Source: Hermodice carunculata (taxonomy: Eukaryota; Annelida; Polychaeta; Eunicida; Amphinomidae). Taken from it: 64,000 nt of DNA. The notes under the pieces were generated by a model, which ran no database searches, had not been told where the DNA came from, and saw nothing but the letters and a program-made list of their open reading frames with translations. The position numbers and the translations under genes were made by a program. The stretch spans positions 10,807,778-10,871,777 of the forward strand of contig OZ026619.1 of NCBI GenBank assembly GCA_964020975.1. Reading direction: 5' to 3'. Shown here in pieces: positions 1 to 12,599 of the stretch; position 1 is the stretch's first letter, and every line of letters begins with the position of its first letter.

Positions 1-2530
1 TCTCTCAGCCTAGGTCCTTTTCAGTGTCATAGGCAGACAGCGTCTCTGCAAATGGTTTTGTCTTACAGTTATATCTGGCCATCGAGTAAGTCTTTTGGGC
101 CATGGTGTGGAGCGCACGTACCTTCGATACCTTACAAATATTCTCCAAAAATTTACTTTCCACTTGGATTTGAAAAACAGCAATTGGTGCAATATGCCGC
201 GCCAAGCAATCGATTTTTCACAGAAAACTGTTGCTAGAGTTGCTGTTTCCTCATGATACATGACATGTGCTGCACTACATTTGATAAAACAATCAGATAG
301 AACCGAGATATACTTGTACCTGAGTGCAACCACAAGGCCCTTTCAAGGTCAAGATTACCTAGGATATGCTGCCAATATTCTTGCTATGGGAGACTTGAAA
401 TCTTTATATGTCAAATGAGTCAGAATTGTACCACTTTCCTTACGCATGTCAGATGTAGCAATAGTATGTTACGTATAGTTCAGCTAGTGGCACGGATGTG
501 CCTGCTCATTTTGCATTTTTGAAGGCAGTGGATGTTAGCACGTTTTCTCACTATAAATCCGGGTAAGCAACCACCACTGATTATTGGCGTGCTTAGTGTG
601 TAGATGTCTTCTCACGGGTAACCTTGTGGGTATAGTGATGCATCGCTAGTTTTTGTATTTCATGTTTTAACATCACTTAGATTTTACGCAAGTAGTTAAA
701 CCGTTTAAGTTACATTGTCGACTTTCTGTTGTCATTGGTATTCACTGGGTAATATTGACCATATTTTGATCCGATGTGAACTAAAAAAATTGTCTGTATC
801 TTTGATTACATGGCTGTGTCTATTTCTAGATACATTGATCACATACTCAAATGCAATGATGTACACTGCATTTCTCTCATCCAATAATTTAACTATATGT
901 TCTGATCTGGTGTCTCTGTGACTACATTATGAACCACAAGTCAATGCTGCCGTTTGTAATGGCTTCCACTCCCCAGTCAGCTCATACTCTGCGTGATAAC
1001 CCTTACACCAAATGTATTTGGTCCCACTGAGAAATATAGAAATTCTGTCTACTTGCCATTACAATGTGCTTGTTCATAAACTTCAGTTTCCTTCCTTATA
1101 GTACACAAATAGATAGATCCCCTTTCCCTTAATTTGGTTTGCCTCTTACAACGGACTGAAGCCAAAATGACCGTCTGTTAAGGTTTCGGCTCCTCCTCAA
1201 CACCAATTAGAAGTACCCCACTTAATTAGTATAATGGTGAAACCATAACTGGGTGCCTTGCCATGTTTATTTTACCTTAATATTGACACCATATTTCATT
1301 GCATGACCTCCTGACCCTCTAGTTCTTTAACGTAATGCAGCCACATGCACATCAAAGATGCATGACCTGTTTTGCATGCCAGTTTCTTGCACAGCAAAAA
1401 CGTTTCGAATAGTTTAAAAGTAAGTCAAGACTAACAAGTCTGTTCCATTATTAAGCTAATTATCTCACCAGAACTTAAGGTCCCGCTGACATTGGCGATC
1501 TTCTTCTACTGATGTTCTGGTCATTGCGACGAGATCCCGGATTTACTGTGCACACAAACATCCGCTTGCGCAGTGACAAGTAGAAGGAAACAACATATTC
1601 GAAGGCAGGCAGCTTACACAACTCTAACTTAAGGTAATCAAATTATGCACCTATCTAGGTCATATATTATAGGGAAATGTCTTTCTTAGACAAGTAATAA
1701 ACTTTCTGTAATAATCATTTAACCCTGTAAAACCTGAAACCTTTTCACGTTTCATTTTTTTCTTCGTTCTGTAGGTCTGTTATGTTCTTTTAATCAGAAA
1801 CAACAAAACATAGGTAAATACTTTACTTCCAAGTGAAGTGCATTTGGGAACTTTCAGTGGCAATGTTGCCTCAGGTAAAGCAAGAATAATAAACACAAGC
1901 ATCTCTTCACGTTTTGCTTTTTAAACTAAATAATGTCTGAATAAATCAGACGTCCAAATTTTACTTTGCACTGAGGCTATGGTGTCCCCTTAGCAGACAG
2001 AGGTTCCAATCAAATGAGATCCAAATCCCATCTATATGACACCCTGAGTGTGAGAATTATTTCCGGTGGAATTTGAAGATTGGTTGGGTTCATGACATTA
2101 TGAAATATAAAACCTGTAGACCTTGATGTTTGAATGGATATTATAAAGAGTGATGCAATGAAATTTCATGAAAATGAAATATTCAATTTCTAGAGGGCCC
2201 TGTAACTAGGACGTGGGCCCCGGGTTTCGATTTCCGACACTGAAAGGCACAGGGGAATAGAATGAACTCTGTAACCCGGCATACATAATGCTGTAAAGTC
2301 TTGTGTAACATATTGTATCGGCACATCTTGAATGAAAGAACCTAAATCTTCACATCAGACCATATTACGGGAAATTCTTACATTGTTCTATCACATGTGA
2401 AGCCCCACTGTCTTGTCCTGGTGTTCTCATCAACAGCATTTTACGGATTCTACACGAGTCTTTTTCCTACTATCCCGTGTATCTCGCTCTTTTCTCATGA
2501 GAAGGATTTACGTAGGGCTGAGCCCTCTTC
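1..2530. other. No gene recognised
   Basis: AT-rich with short open frames only. A minus-strand open frame at 10-333 is arginine- and tryptophan-rich and matches nothing I know; it could run past the left edge. Confidence 0.6.
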
Positions 2531-2534
2531 CCCA

Positions 2535-2605
<71 letters not shown>

Positions 2606-2626
2606 CATTATCATTAATAATAATAG
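2535..2626. repeat. ATT microsatellite
   Basis: About 23 perfect ATT units followed by imperfect ATC/AAT units. It accounts for the open frames rich in isoleucine or leucine here. Confidence 0.98.
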
Positions 2627-2629
2627 TAC

Positions 2630-4490
2630 TTTTCTGATGTGATGACCATGTATAAAATATTTTTAAAACAAATGGTCATAAATTAAAAACACAGATGACA
2701 GACGTAATATTTTTACTGCTAGAATATTAATGCAATGTCCTTCCGTAGGTTGGAAAAGGAAAATAGCACATTTAGTGTTTTTGTTCCGAGTATTTTATTA
2801 AAAAAAAAAAAAAAAATGGTCATGCATATATCAGCCTCAGAAGACACATTTACACTATTCATCACTAAGGCAGTTGTGCGTGTTGATACACTCTTTGGTT
2901 ACAAATCTTTATTTTTCAAAAGCCATTGTTCGGCGTACCACGTCGATAAGGCTGTAAGCCAATGGCGGATAACAAATCGACACATCAATACTATGCATGT
3001 GTGTAAAAGGTGGAGAATTAAAAGTGAAAGCAATTCTTATGAAAGAGGTCGGAAAGGTGTCGTCTTGGTTTGCGATAACGTTTATTCCTAAGAAGGACTC
3101 TTACGATTATATGATTACTGCTATATTGCAGGTGACCCACTTGTTGAAATGTTTCATGATTTAATTAAATGACAATTTATGGAAAAGATGTTGCGTGTTG
3201 TGCTTGTAAACAGAAATCAGTACTGTGAGTGGAAATGAACACGGAGATGACCTTCAATGTACATTTAAATGGTCGTCAAGGATTCGTTCGATTAATGCAT
3301 GTAATTATTTTGGCTAAATTTAGCAGCAATAGTTCACCATCAATAAACCAGTAGTTATGTTTTTCTAAAGTGTGAAAAAATATTAAGCTAATGCTTGCAA
3401 ACCGACAAATGTGTAGGAACGTAATGGCAAAACATTGTTTCTCTCCAATAACATTAACCATTTCAATATATGGTATGTAGCGACGTGGACAAATGGATGT
3501 AGCTGAAAGACAGACTGTGAAAATCATAATTTAAGGTTGATGAAGGTATTCTTAAGTTAAACTCCTGCCTTCTCAATTCAGGTTTTTAAACAATTGATAC
3601 AGTAGTATTATAACTAAAATTAACATAAATGGGAATTTCTCTCTTTTTTCAAGTATAGGCCCAATTAAGGCGACTTATCGTCTTGATTCTTGTTTGTATT
3701 TACGTGCATTTAACGTTAGTCTGAAATCATTAGAAGCGGATTCATTTTCTTCGTATATCTGGCAACATTAATATTGCATTTTCAGAGTAAATTGTGGAAG
3801 AGGGTGGATTAATGGTGTTTCTTTGATCTGCTAATACGATACGAAACTATGAACCTGCCAACAGAAGCCTGTTCTGAAGTTAATTATAACTGAAATGTCA
3901 TTTCAACGCCATTCCTCAATCGACAATTATGCTTATTTATGTTAACCTCGAAACGTAGCAGCCTGATAAAGTGAATGGCACATGGGCTTTATTTTTTTAG
4001 TCAGATCTCAGTGCCACTCTAATCTATTATTGAAAACGCATAGCTATAGTCACTAAATACGACAATATATGAAGTCTATGGACAAAACTGCAACAAAAGA
4101 ACAGGAGGTCTCTGACTATGTAAACAATTATACAGAGTGCAAATAATTTAAAATTTCAGAAAGCCAAAATGCATTCTACAGATAGAAAAACAAAATATAT
4201 AACAGAACAAAGCCGCAATGGATATGATGTGTGGAATGCAAAGGAAATTTAATATCAAATGAATGTACAGCCACTTATTATCGACCTAGCAATACAAGCA
4301 TTTTGGTGACATGGGGGGGGGGGGGGGTTCCAGAAGCCTATGGTTAATACAAGAGAGAATTGGTCTCAATAGAATGCGTAACAGTATCTTTTATCTATTG
4401 TAGGTCTTTATATTTTCATTAAACGATAATATAATCATTGAAGGGATAGTGGTTGTGATCATAATGATGATTATATTAACAATACCAATA
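2630..4490. other. No gene recognised
   Basis: AT-rich. It holds a poly-A run at 2800-2816 and a 15-base G-run at 4313-4327. The open frames at 2735-3091 and 3276-3527 show no domain. Confidence 0.6.
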
Positions 4491-4493
4491 TTG

Positions 4494-4544
4494 TTGATGA
4501 TGATGACGACGAAGACGAAGACGACGACGACGACGACGATGACT

Positions 4545-4621
<77 letters not shown>
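4494..4621. repeat. GAT/GAC microsatellite
   Basis: An imperfect GAC/GAA part followed by about 25 perfect ATG units. Open frames of poly-Met, poly-His or poly-Ile here are artefacts of the repeat. Confidence 0.98.
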
Positions 4622-4639
4622 ACGGCAAAGAAGGTAGGT

Positions 4640-6340
4640 ATTGTGCAATATATATTTGGGTTAGTAATGCCTTACTTTGTTTTTTTCCAGTCCAAAGAAC
4701 TGCATTTTCCAATAACTCACCCGTTTACTTGTATTTCTGTGCAACTCAAATCTTCTCTTTGGTTGTGTTATCGGATATGGATGCAAATGTGTATGTACAT
4801 AAACTTTAAAATCGATTTGCTAATGCGAGGAAAACTAAAATTGAACCAACTAAAGTGCGTTTTTGCAGCAGTTTGTAATGTTTGGGGGGTTTTTTTACCC
4901 GAGTTCGGCATTTTTTAACACGTATAGAACCATTGGTGGGCTAGTTAGAAAAAAAACTTGCAGAACAAAATTAGCATGTTTGAGATGATTGTTTTCGTAT
5001 TCATTTAATTCCATTTCATTTCACCTCATTCCATTTCAATTCATTTATTGTTTGTTTTGTTGTTGTTTTTCTTGTAATCTTTTGATTGATTCTTTCACTT
5101 ACTGTCTGGCTACAACCAATATGCGGTAAGTGCACTCTTGATCAAAACATCAATTCACCAGCTTTTTTATATGAGGTTTGAATGCCAAAGGGCAGTATCA
5201 ATGTCCATTCACAAGTACTTGTGAAATAATTGTCATTATTGGTTCAACTTCAAATAGGCAAAACAAAGCGAGAGGGGTTAATATAGACTTTGCTTTCTCC
5301 CTAATCGCATTGTCAATAAAATATGTTTAAACCAATACAGAGTGTGACATGACGGTGCATTGGTCGTCAATACTGCTAATATCGTGACAAAATGCTGTGA
5401 TGATGATAAATAGGTGGCAGCATTAGATGGTGAAGTGTGCAAAACCTTGCATTACTCTATTTCACTTCAACGAACACGGTTGTCCTGGCAATGCCCCGTA
5501 TGCAAGCAAGCGACACATAACCCAGAAAATTATGCGGTTTTCAGTTTCATTCCCATGGTCATACACCTAGTATGTGTGTGTCAAAGTAAAACCTTTACGT
5601 CCATTACCGATGCGATCTAGTTTGATTTGATTTGATTTATTTTTCTTTTTTCTTTTTGCTTTTTATGCAATATCATTCTTTTACTTCAGGTATACTGCCA
5701 CAAGCTATTGATTTTATTTCAGAAGTTACTAGGTACATTTGTCGAACGTGTTTACATTCTAGGGGTGTTTTGCTTTATCAAGACGCACTGGTGGTGGTCC
5801 TGTTTCCAATCGCATATCGGACATATCCAACTTTCAGATATATGTAACACACGCTTGCAGCCTTAATCTGAAGTGCCTATAAATCAATATTCACGGCAAC
5901 TTACGCTTACCCACCTTCCCTGGCCCCGGAGGTGTTGCACCTTGTTTAGGTGTGAAATGAAATACCGCCTTATGAAAGATCAAGTCTAACACTCTAACTT
6001 GAGATATTAAAGGCACATAAATGTAGCATATATAATCCCCCATATAGACAATGGCCTGAATGCATATACATGCATGAACACACACACACACATACATGAT
6101 GTTTTTCAACTATTTTGAAGAAAAATTGTTCAAAGTATGTCACTTAAGCTGGTCTTCACGCACTTCAGATGCTTTTAGACAGCTCCCATATATTTTCCCT
6201 GGGTCCATTGCTGATCCATGCTACTGCAGGGACTGTCGTTTAGGCCGTCTGGCGTGACACCGCAAGGGTAGTGATGTGTAATAAATTGCATGCGCGCATC
6301 AGTTTCCTACAGTGCGTAGGAGGAAGTTATAAGCTGGGGT
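4640..6340. other. No gene recognised
   Basis: Contains a short TTTGA repeat near 5620 and a CA tract near 6080. No coding similarity seen. Confidence 0.6.
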
Positions 6341-6349
6341 GGTTGGGTG

Positions 6350-9300
6350 GGAAATCTAGTGACCTATGGTGAGTAATGTTTCTTAATAATAGTTTTACTG
6401 TTGAAACACCTCATATTCAGGACACATTACAGCACCATAGGTCACTAAGGCTGAATTTACATCTGGCAGAAGATAGGAGGTAGCTCCCACAAATTTAAGT
6501 CCAGAAAAAATTTGCCCATGAGAGCCACAGACCAGACAACCATCCTGGACCCTTGGTGCCCCCAAATCACCTCCATCGAGCCGGAGACGGTGGGGGAGGT
6601 ACCCCCTAAGACGGGTTGAATGTAGCCATTTGGAAGCATTGGAGCACCCACAGCAGCACTTCCACTTCTACCAGGTCCCTTAGTTAGAAGGACATAAATG
6701 TATTATGTGAAAGTAACCTTAAAGAAGCCATAATTTCCCTTACTGACGTGTTTTTCAATGCATCCCAGGAGGCAGATAATGCTCTAGCCTAATGAGTCTG
6801 GAGAGAATTAAAAGGCCCAAGATCTTTATCTTTCCCAGCCACCTCATAGGCTGAGGAAATCATCTTCCTCATCCACCACAAGATGATGTTAGGAGACAAA
6901 GTGCCAGACTCCATCTGCCTAAGGGGAAGAAACAGGAGTTTCCAGGCAGCTTGACCAGGCTTAGTCCTATTCAAGGAGTACCACAGTGCTCCTGCAGGAC
7001 AAAGGGCCTGTTCTGGCTCAGATCTCGACACTGTTGCTGACAGGGACTTGACTCCAAAACCCTGTCAATGTGGTTGAAGTCTGAAGGGCCACTTGGACCT
7101 TAGACAAAAATCCCACTGCAGCCTTAGAAAACATCTTTTCTATCAGTAGACCACCTTATGAGGGACATACCCAAAGGCATGTATCTCCCCTGGGCCTAAC
7201 ACCAGTGGCCAGTATTAACAGGAAGACCATCTTGAAAGTTACAATCTTGAGACCCATCAAACCCATATCTCTAGGTTCAAATGGAGCTTGGTCAGCACCC
7301 CAAGCACCACTGTGAGGGCTCAGCATGGCACAACATTGTGCTCCACCAGTCCATCAGTGTAATAGCTGTTGACAAGCTGACAGAGAATGGGATCTGTCCC
7401 TAAGCTTTGCCCCCTGGTCTTAAGGGTAGCTGCAGTGGCCAACTTGTACCCCTCAATGGTGCTAACCTACAAGTGCCCCTCCTTGAACAGACTTTGCAAA
7501 AAATCTCCTCCCAGGGCGACAGTCCATTGGCAGAACAACAGGCAGGAAACATGTTCTAACATTAGTCATAAATCTTTATAGAAAATTTACAGTTTTCTGT
7601 GGGCAGCCAATTCAGCCACTCCCTTTGATAAGCTGGCTGATGCAATGCGTGAGACCATAGTCTCTAGACATGAAGCCTGAAAAACTACAGGTTGCAGTGG
7701 GACTTGTTTGAGCCTGGCTATCAAAACAGTTGTGGCAGAGGAGCAAGAGCCCACTGGGGGTCCATGCTCAATTTCAAGAAGTCTAAAGACCATTCCTTCT
7801 TGGGCCAACAGGGGCACAGAAGAAGGGCTTTGCACTGCTCCTCCTGTATCTTGTGCAACACTACTGGCAAGAGCAGGGCTTGAGGAAAGGCATACAGTTA
7901 CATATATCCTGCCATGAAATTGACATGGACCTCTGGAGTCGATGCCAATTCATTTGGAAATGGGGACACAAAGGTGTCGATTTTGCAACTGTCCCTGGTG
8001 GTGAAGAGATTGATGTGCAGTGGGCCCCAAAAGGCCCAGATCACTTCCACCACCCTGGGATCCAGTGACCAAGCAGTGTGAATCACCTGTATTCAGCACA
8101 AAATTAAGTCCACCTTGACATTCAGGCAACATGAAATGTGCCAACATCGGATCCTGATGCCATGCTGATGACACCAAACCAAGATCAACTTAGCCAGAGG
8201 GAACAGCCTCTTCATCCTGGTACTTCCCTGTTTGTTCATGTATGCAACCGCTGTAAGGTTGTTTCACATCAGCAGAACGTGCTTGTTCTCCACCTTTGAC
8301 TTGAATTGAAGAACGCCATGATGAATTGCCTCTAGTTCTAGCCAATTGATGGTAAGCCCCTCCTGAAGGAAATTCGCCTGAGGCTGTCACAGAGTGTGAT
8401 CCCCAGCCCCAAAGAAAAGCTTTGATAAACAGGGTCACCTCAGCATTAAATGAAACCAGGAACTGCCCCAGCCTTATGTTTCCATGATGGGAGAGCCAAC
8501 TCAGAATCAGCTAATCATAGGGCTGAATCAAGACATGCTGAGACAGGAGCCTGTCCCACTGTTGATCCCACTGATCCTGAAAACTGAGTTGGACAGGCAG
8601 ATGTTGAAGCCTCCTCAGGGGAACCTGAGAGTCCATGGCCATTAGAGTCCCAATCAGATGCCTTCACTGATGCAATGAAGAGGCCAATGCCCTCCTGAAC
8701 CTGCTCAAGAGGACACAAGCTGCCTTCACCTGTCCTCTGACAGGCGACAGATGAAAGAGACTGTCAAAAATTGAATCCCCATAAAAGCTAACTCTCTCAT
8801 GGGAGTCAGACTGACTTTCGGAGATTCAAAATGAGGCCTAACTTCCTACACAAATTCAACAGGAACTGCGTTTTCAGTAAAAGAAGGTCATGGTTCTGAG
8901 ACCGCAGGGGCCAATCGTTCATATAGGTGTGCAACCGAATGTCTTGATGGTGCACAAAAGCTGCTACCTCACTCACGACCAGAGTGAAAAAGAGTGGTGC
9001 TGGTGCCAAGCCGAACAGAAGAGCACGGAACTCAAATGCTTTTTTGTCAAACATGAAACCAGAAATTTCTGAGAGCCCATGGCTATGGAAGTGTGAAAAT
9101 AGGCGTATTTCAGGTCTAACAAAGTTGTCCAATCACCCTGTTGCAACGCTGCTATAAATGACAGGTCAATCACCAGTCTGTGCCTGCTGTCCCTTTTCGG
9201 CACCAAAAAGAGATGAATGTAAAAGCCTGGGGACCCAACACCCAACACTAGTTTGAAAGCCTGTTTGTTAACAAGATTTTGCATGGCCTTGCCCAGGAAT

Positions 9301-10680
9301 TCCCATTCCATTTCTGAGTGAAGAGGAAATGAGAAGGGGAATCTTGAAAGTGGAGGATTGCCCACATCAAACTCCAGTTAGTAGCCATGATGGATGACAT
9401 TCCTCACAAAAACATCTGTTATGCTATCCCATTGGTCTGCAAACAACACTTGGCACTGGCCTATAGACCCCCGCCTAGAAGATGGAGAGGGATTGCAGAC
9501 CAATGGGCCTGCAGACACATCAGGCCACCAGCGCTTGTCCCTATGACATAATGTGCTGTCTTCTGGCTGCCCTAAGCACCAAACGAGACCAACTTCAAAC
9601 GCTGACCACACTTTGTAGTTGGCTTTGGCCTGGACTTCTGTGACTTCTGCTGTTGTCTGAGGCCATGCACTACTGTGGCAGACTGAGGGGAGGAAGCTGA
9701 TCCCTTGGATGACCTTGCACGCAAAGTCTCAGCTACAGACTTTTGCTGCTTCTTTTTTGGCGAACTGGTCCAACCTTCCAAGGAGGGGGACAAACCCATG
9801 ACCAAGCAGCACTGGACTAACAGGGTCCAGGGGCAGCTGGTAAGCAGCTTTGCTTACCACTGTTGGCAGATACTCCACTGAGAGGAGCACATTACATCAC
9901 ACTAACTTCCTGTTTGGGCCAAGTGAAATGGCTCCACTGAGCATATGGCCCAGGGCATTGCCTTGAGACTGCTTGAGGCCCAGCAGGGTCTCCACAAAAC
10001 ATTTGATGGAGGCTGGCACCGCAGGGGGACATGCACCATCTCTAAGATATGCATGGCTGAACATCTGGGACAGTCCAGGAAGGAGCCCACTATGGTCTTA
10101 ACCAGCGTATCCTGCACAGAATAATGAGAAGGATAGGGTTATAAACTTAGACTTCTTGAGGTTGCAGTCCCATAAGGAAGTGTCAACCGTTGCAGGAGCG
10201 AAGTTGTGCACTTAATGACTTGTCCTGTACAACTCCAGCCTGGACTGCAGCTTCACCAGCAAACAACCTTTGAACAAGCCATCCCCTGAAGCTCCTGTTT
10301 CTAGCAGGTAACTTAACCCGGTAAGTTCCAATAACAATTTGGTGAACTTCCCAGGAATGAAAGTAGAGAAAGGCACTTCTAACTTGGGCACCAACTCCAC
10401 TCTGTTGACCAACATAGGCATTGCCCTAGGCTGCACTCATGTGGGTTGAAGGACCACCTCCCAGAGGAATTGTTTCCTGCATACACATAACATTCCCCTG
10501 AAACAGAGAACCTGGCTTCTCCCCCTTAGACCAACTGGACCACTCATTCTACCCCTCCCTGGGTATGTCTTCAGCTCTGGGGCAATCCTCCAGATCTTCC
10601 CCAATCTGAGGAGCAAATCCTTAAGTGGCTCTTCCTGAGTACTTGCCTGGTGTGCACCACGTCCATGATGCCAGCTTCAA
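6350..10680 (-). mobile_element. DIRS-type tyrosine-recombinase retroelement fossil
   Basis: Read on the minus strand, parts occur in the usual DIRS order. A gag-like first region lies at about 10440-9570. Reverse transcriptase follows at about 9365-8800, with recognisable DIRS blocks (GFYIHLFLVPKRDSRHR, then DLKYAYFH, then FGLAPAPLFF). A decayed RNase H and methylase stretch spans about 8800-7850. The tyrosine-recombinase C-terminal part lies at about 7050-6660 (RALSASW, then LLSHNTFMSF). DIRS elements integrate with a tyrosine recombinase rather than an integrase. At 4.3 kb it is somewhat shorter than intact DIRS elements, and its ends are uncertain. It is clearly broken, with interruptions in every region (on the order of a dozen or more), so it looks old. 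A hairpin (6358-6446) lies at its 3' edge. Confidence 0.85.
6358..6446. repeat. Inverted repeat at the 3' edge of the DIRS fossil
   Basis: Left arm AGTGACCTATGGTGAGTAATG at 6358-6378 pairs with 6425-6446, with 14 perfect bases plus further near-matches, around a 46-bp loop. It sits about 200 bp beyond the last recombinase motif, where DIRS elements carry terminal and internal complementary repeats. Whether it belongs to the element or to the flank is undecided. Confidence 0.6.
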
Positions 10681-10847
10681 TCATCCACATCAATATGCCA
10701 TAACACACAAAAAATGGACCTTCATTGCTTATATTTACATTTTCCTCTACATTGCTCTGCCCAATTACACAGATTTTAGATGCTGTTCAGCTGTTCAGTT
10801 CCAGAAACCCAGACGGGTGTGGCTTATTGCAATGTGTGCCTGACACA

Positions 10848-10900
10848 TGTGTTATGGTCCAATAACACATAAGGCTCATGTGTTATGGCCTTATAACACA
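10848..10900. repeat. Two tandem 31-bp units, each a hairpin
   Basis: TGTGTTAT-(6)-ATAACACA occurs at 10848-10869 and again at 10879-10900, giving two perfect 8-bp stems with 6-base loops at a 31-bp step. A further half-motif (CATAACACA) lies near 10700. The pair is just outside the 5' side of the DIRS fossil and may be a relic of another element's end. Confidence 0.7.
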
Positions 10901-10909
10901 CCAGGCTCT

Positions 10910-12590
10910 CCCCTATACTTGTAATCTTAAAAGTTACATTGAATGTAAATATACAAGCACGAAATAAGCATTTGCATGCTTTATGCACGTGATATTTAGT
11001 ATAAATATTCATGAATGCACCAAAAAGAAGACTTGTCCCCCTGGCGTCAAGGTGCAGGTATGTCTACATGGTGCACTGTTTGCGTCTTCACACCTGGCTC
11101 CGTATGTGAGACGCGTGACCTGTGTATAGGCTGTGTGCATGAAGGCTGCTTGCTTTGTTCATATGTTAATCAAGCACATAAGAATCTTTGACCTTTTTGA
11201 GACAGAGAAATTCGAACTCAGCGTAGGGGATTACCACAGGAGTGGAGTTTGCTGTGCAACAATAAGTCAATTATTTACTTACAAAGTTTGGAAAATTAGC
11301 AACATTTTGGTGCCTAATTTTACATAGAAATATATAAAGGCACTTACAAACACTTATTGGTTTTATTAGTATATGATCTTATCATTGTAAATATGAAGTA
11401 TGGTGGCTGTAGGTATTGGCGATTTTGTGCTATAAGCGATTTTGTAAATGGCTCTGAGATGTGTAGTGAGTCAAGATTATTTAACATGGCGGCCGTTATA
11501 TTGGATTAATGGCATGATCGAGTGACATTGTAATTAATAAATTATTAGTCCAAATTTAAACCATCCAAAGTTTAAATCAATGAATAAGGATAAAAAATAA
11601 TATACCTATGAGAAAAAAGATATTATTCTTTGGTCATAAGGTAAGAATAATAGCAAAATGTTTGTTGACTAGTGCAAGGTGCTTATCGATGAAGGCAGTC
11701 ATGGTTGTAAATCGTAGGTCCAGTTTTTTCAAGATAAAAATCCAACAACAATTCGACTCTTATTTGTGCTGTCGAATGATTTATGTAGAAAAAAATATAA
11801 TTGTAAACCTAGGCAACTATTTTGAGTAATTATTTTGCTTATTTACGGAGAAAAATAAATTTGTATGAGGATTGTCAATCAATACTAATATCAATTATAT
11901 GAATCAGACTTCAAGTATCAAGAAAATACAATTTTAGTCCATGTGAAATCGATGAGTACTTAGACCACCAGACAACATGCTTAAATAAATATTAAGTTGG
12001 GAGCCTTTGCAAATATGCTTTGTAATTATTTATTTGTTTTATTAACTGACACTGGAAATAAACGTATTTAAAAGGCTTTTGACTTAGGAGTAAAAAAGTC
12101 ATTACATGTTACAGCATACTAAAGACAATATACAGTTACACTGCAGATGATTTGTGATTATAGTTTTATAATACATATTATAATGTGCATGCATCAGAGG
12201 GCGGAACCTAAAGAATCAATGTTATTTGGTTTGCGAAATAAATGTACAAATTGAAACATGAAAACTTGTATTATTCGTGTACTGCCACCCCAGGAGGGTG
12301 TTTGTGTGTGTGGGGGGGGGGGGGGGGAGGTTAATGCATCTTTACTAAATTACAATTTTAAATTATATTCCGACATTATGTTTCAGGGCTTGGCATTTAA
12401 GAGAAATGCTATTGTTTAGGTCAAATAAATTTTCAAGCATGACAATTAGAAACTGGAAGCTTGATGGAACCCATAACTTCTGAGATTTGGACATTAAATG
12501 CTGTGGGTCAAGTGACCAATCTCTTTAATATCAACGTCTTCATTGTTCATATCCTGAAGGAATAAACAATGCGTATTTGCTTATTTATGT
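10910..12590. other. No gene recognised
   Basis: AT-rich, with a 16-base G-run at 12312-12327. TTTGATTTGATTTGCAG at about 12594 looks like a splice acceptor ahead of the decayed ORF that starts at 12643. Confidence 0.6.
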
Positions 12591-12599
12591 TTTGATTTG

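Noticed and set aside
2195-2265. tRNA-like box B near 2230
   Set aside because: The GGTTTCGATTTCC match has extra bases and no matching A box or cloverleaf.
2397-2642. Poly-isoleucine or poly-leucine open frames
   Set aside because: Produced by the ATT microsatellite.
4391-4712. Poly-His, poly-Met, poly-Ile open frames
   Set aside because: Produced by the GAT microsatellite.
7387-8068. Plus-strand frames in the DIRS region
   Set aside because: Antisense shadows of the decayed element.
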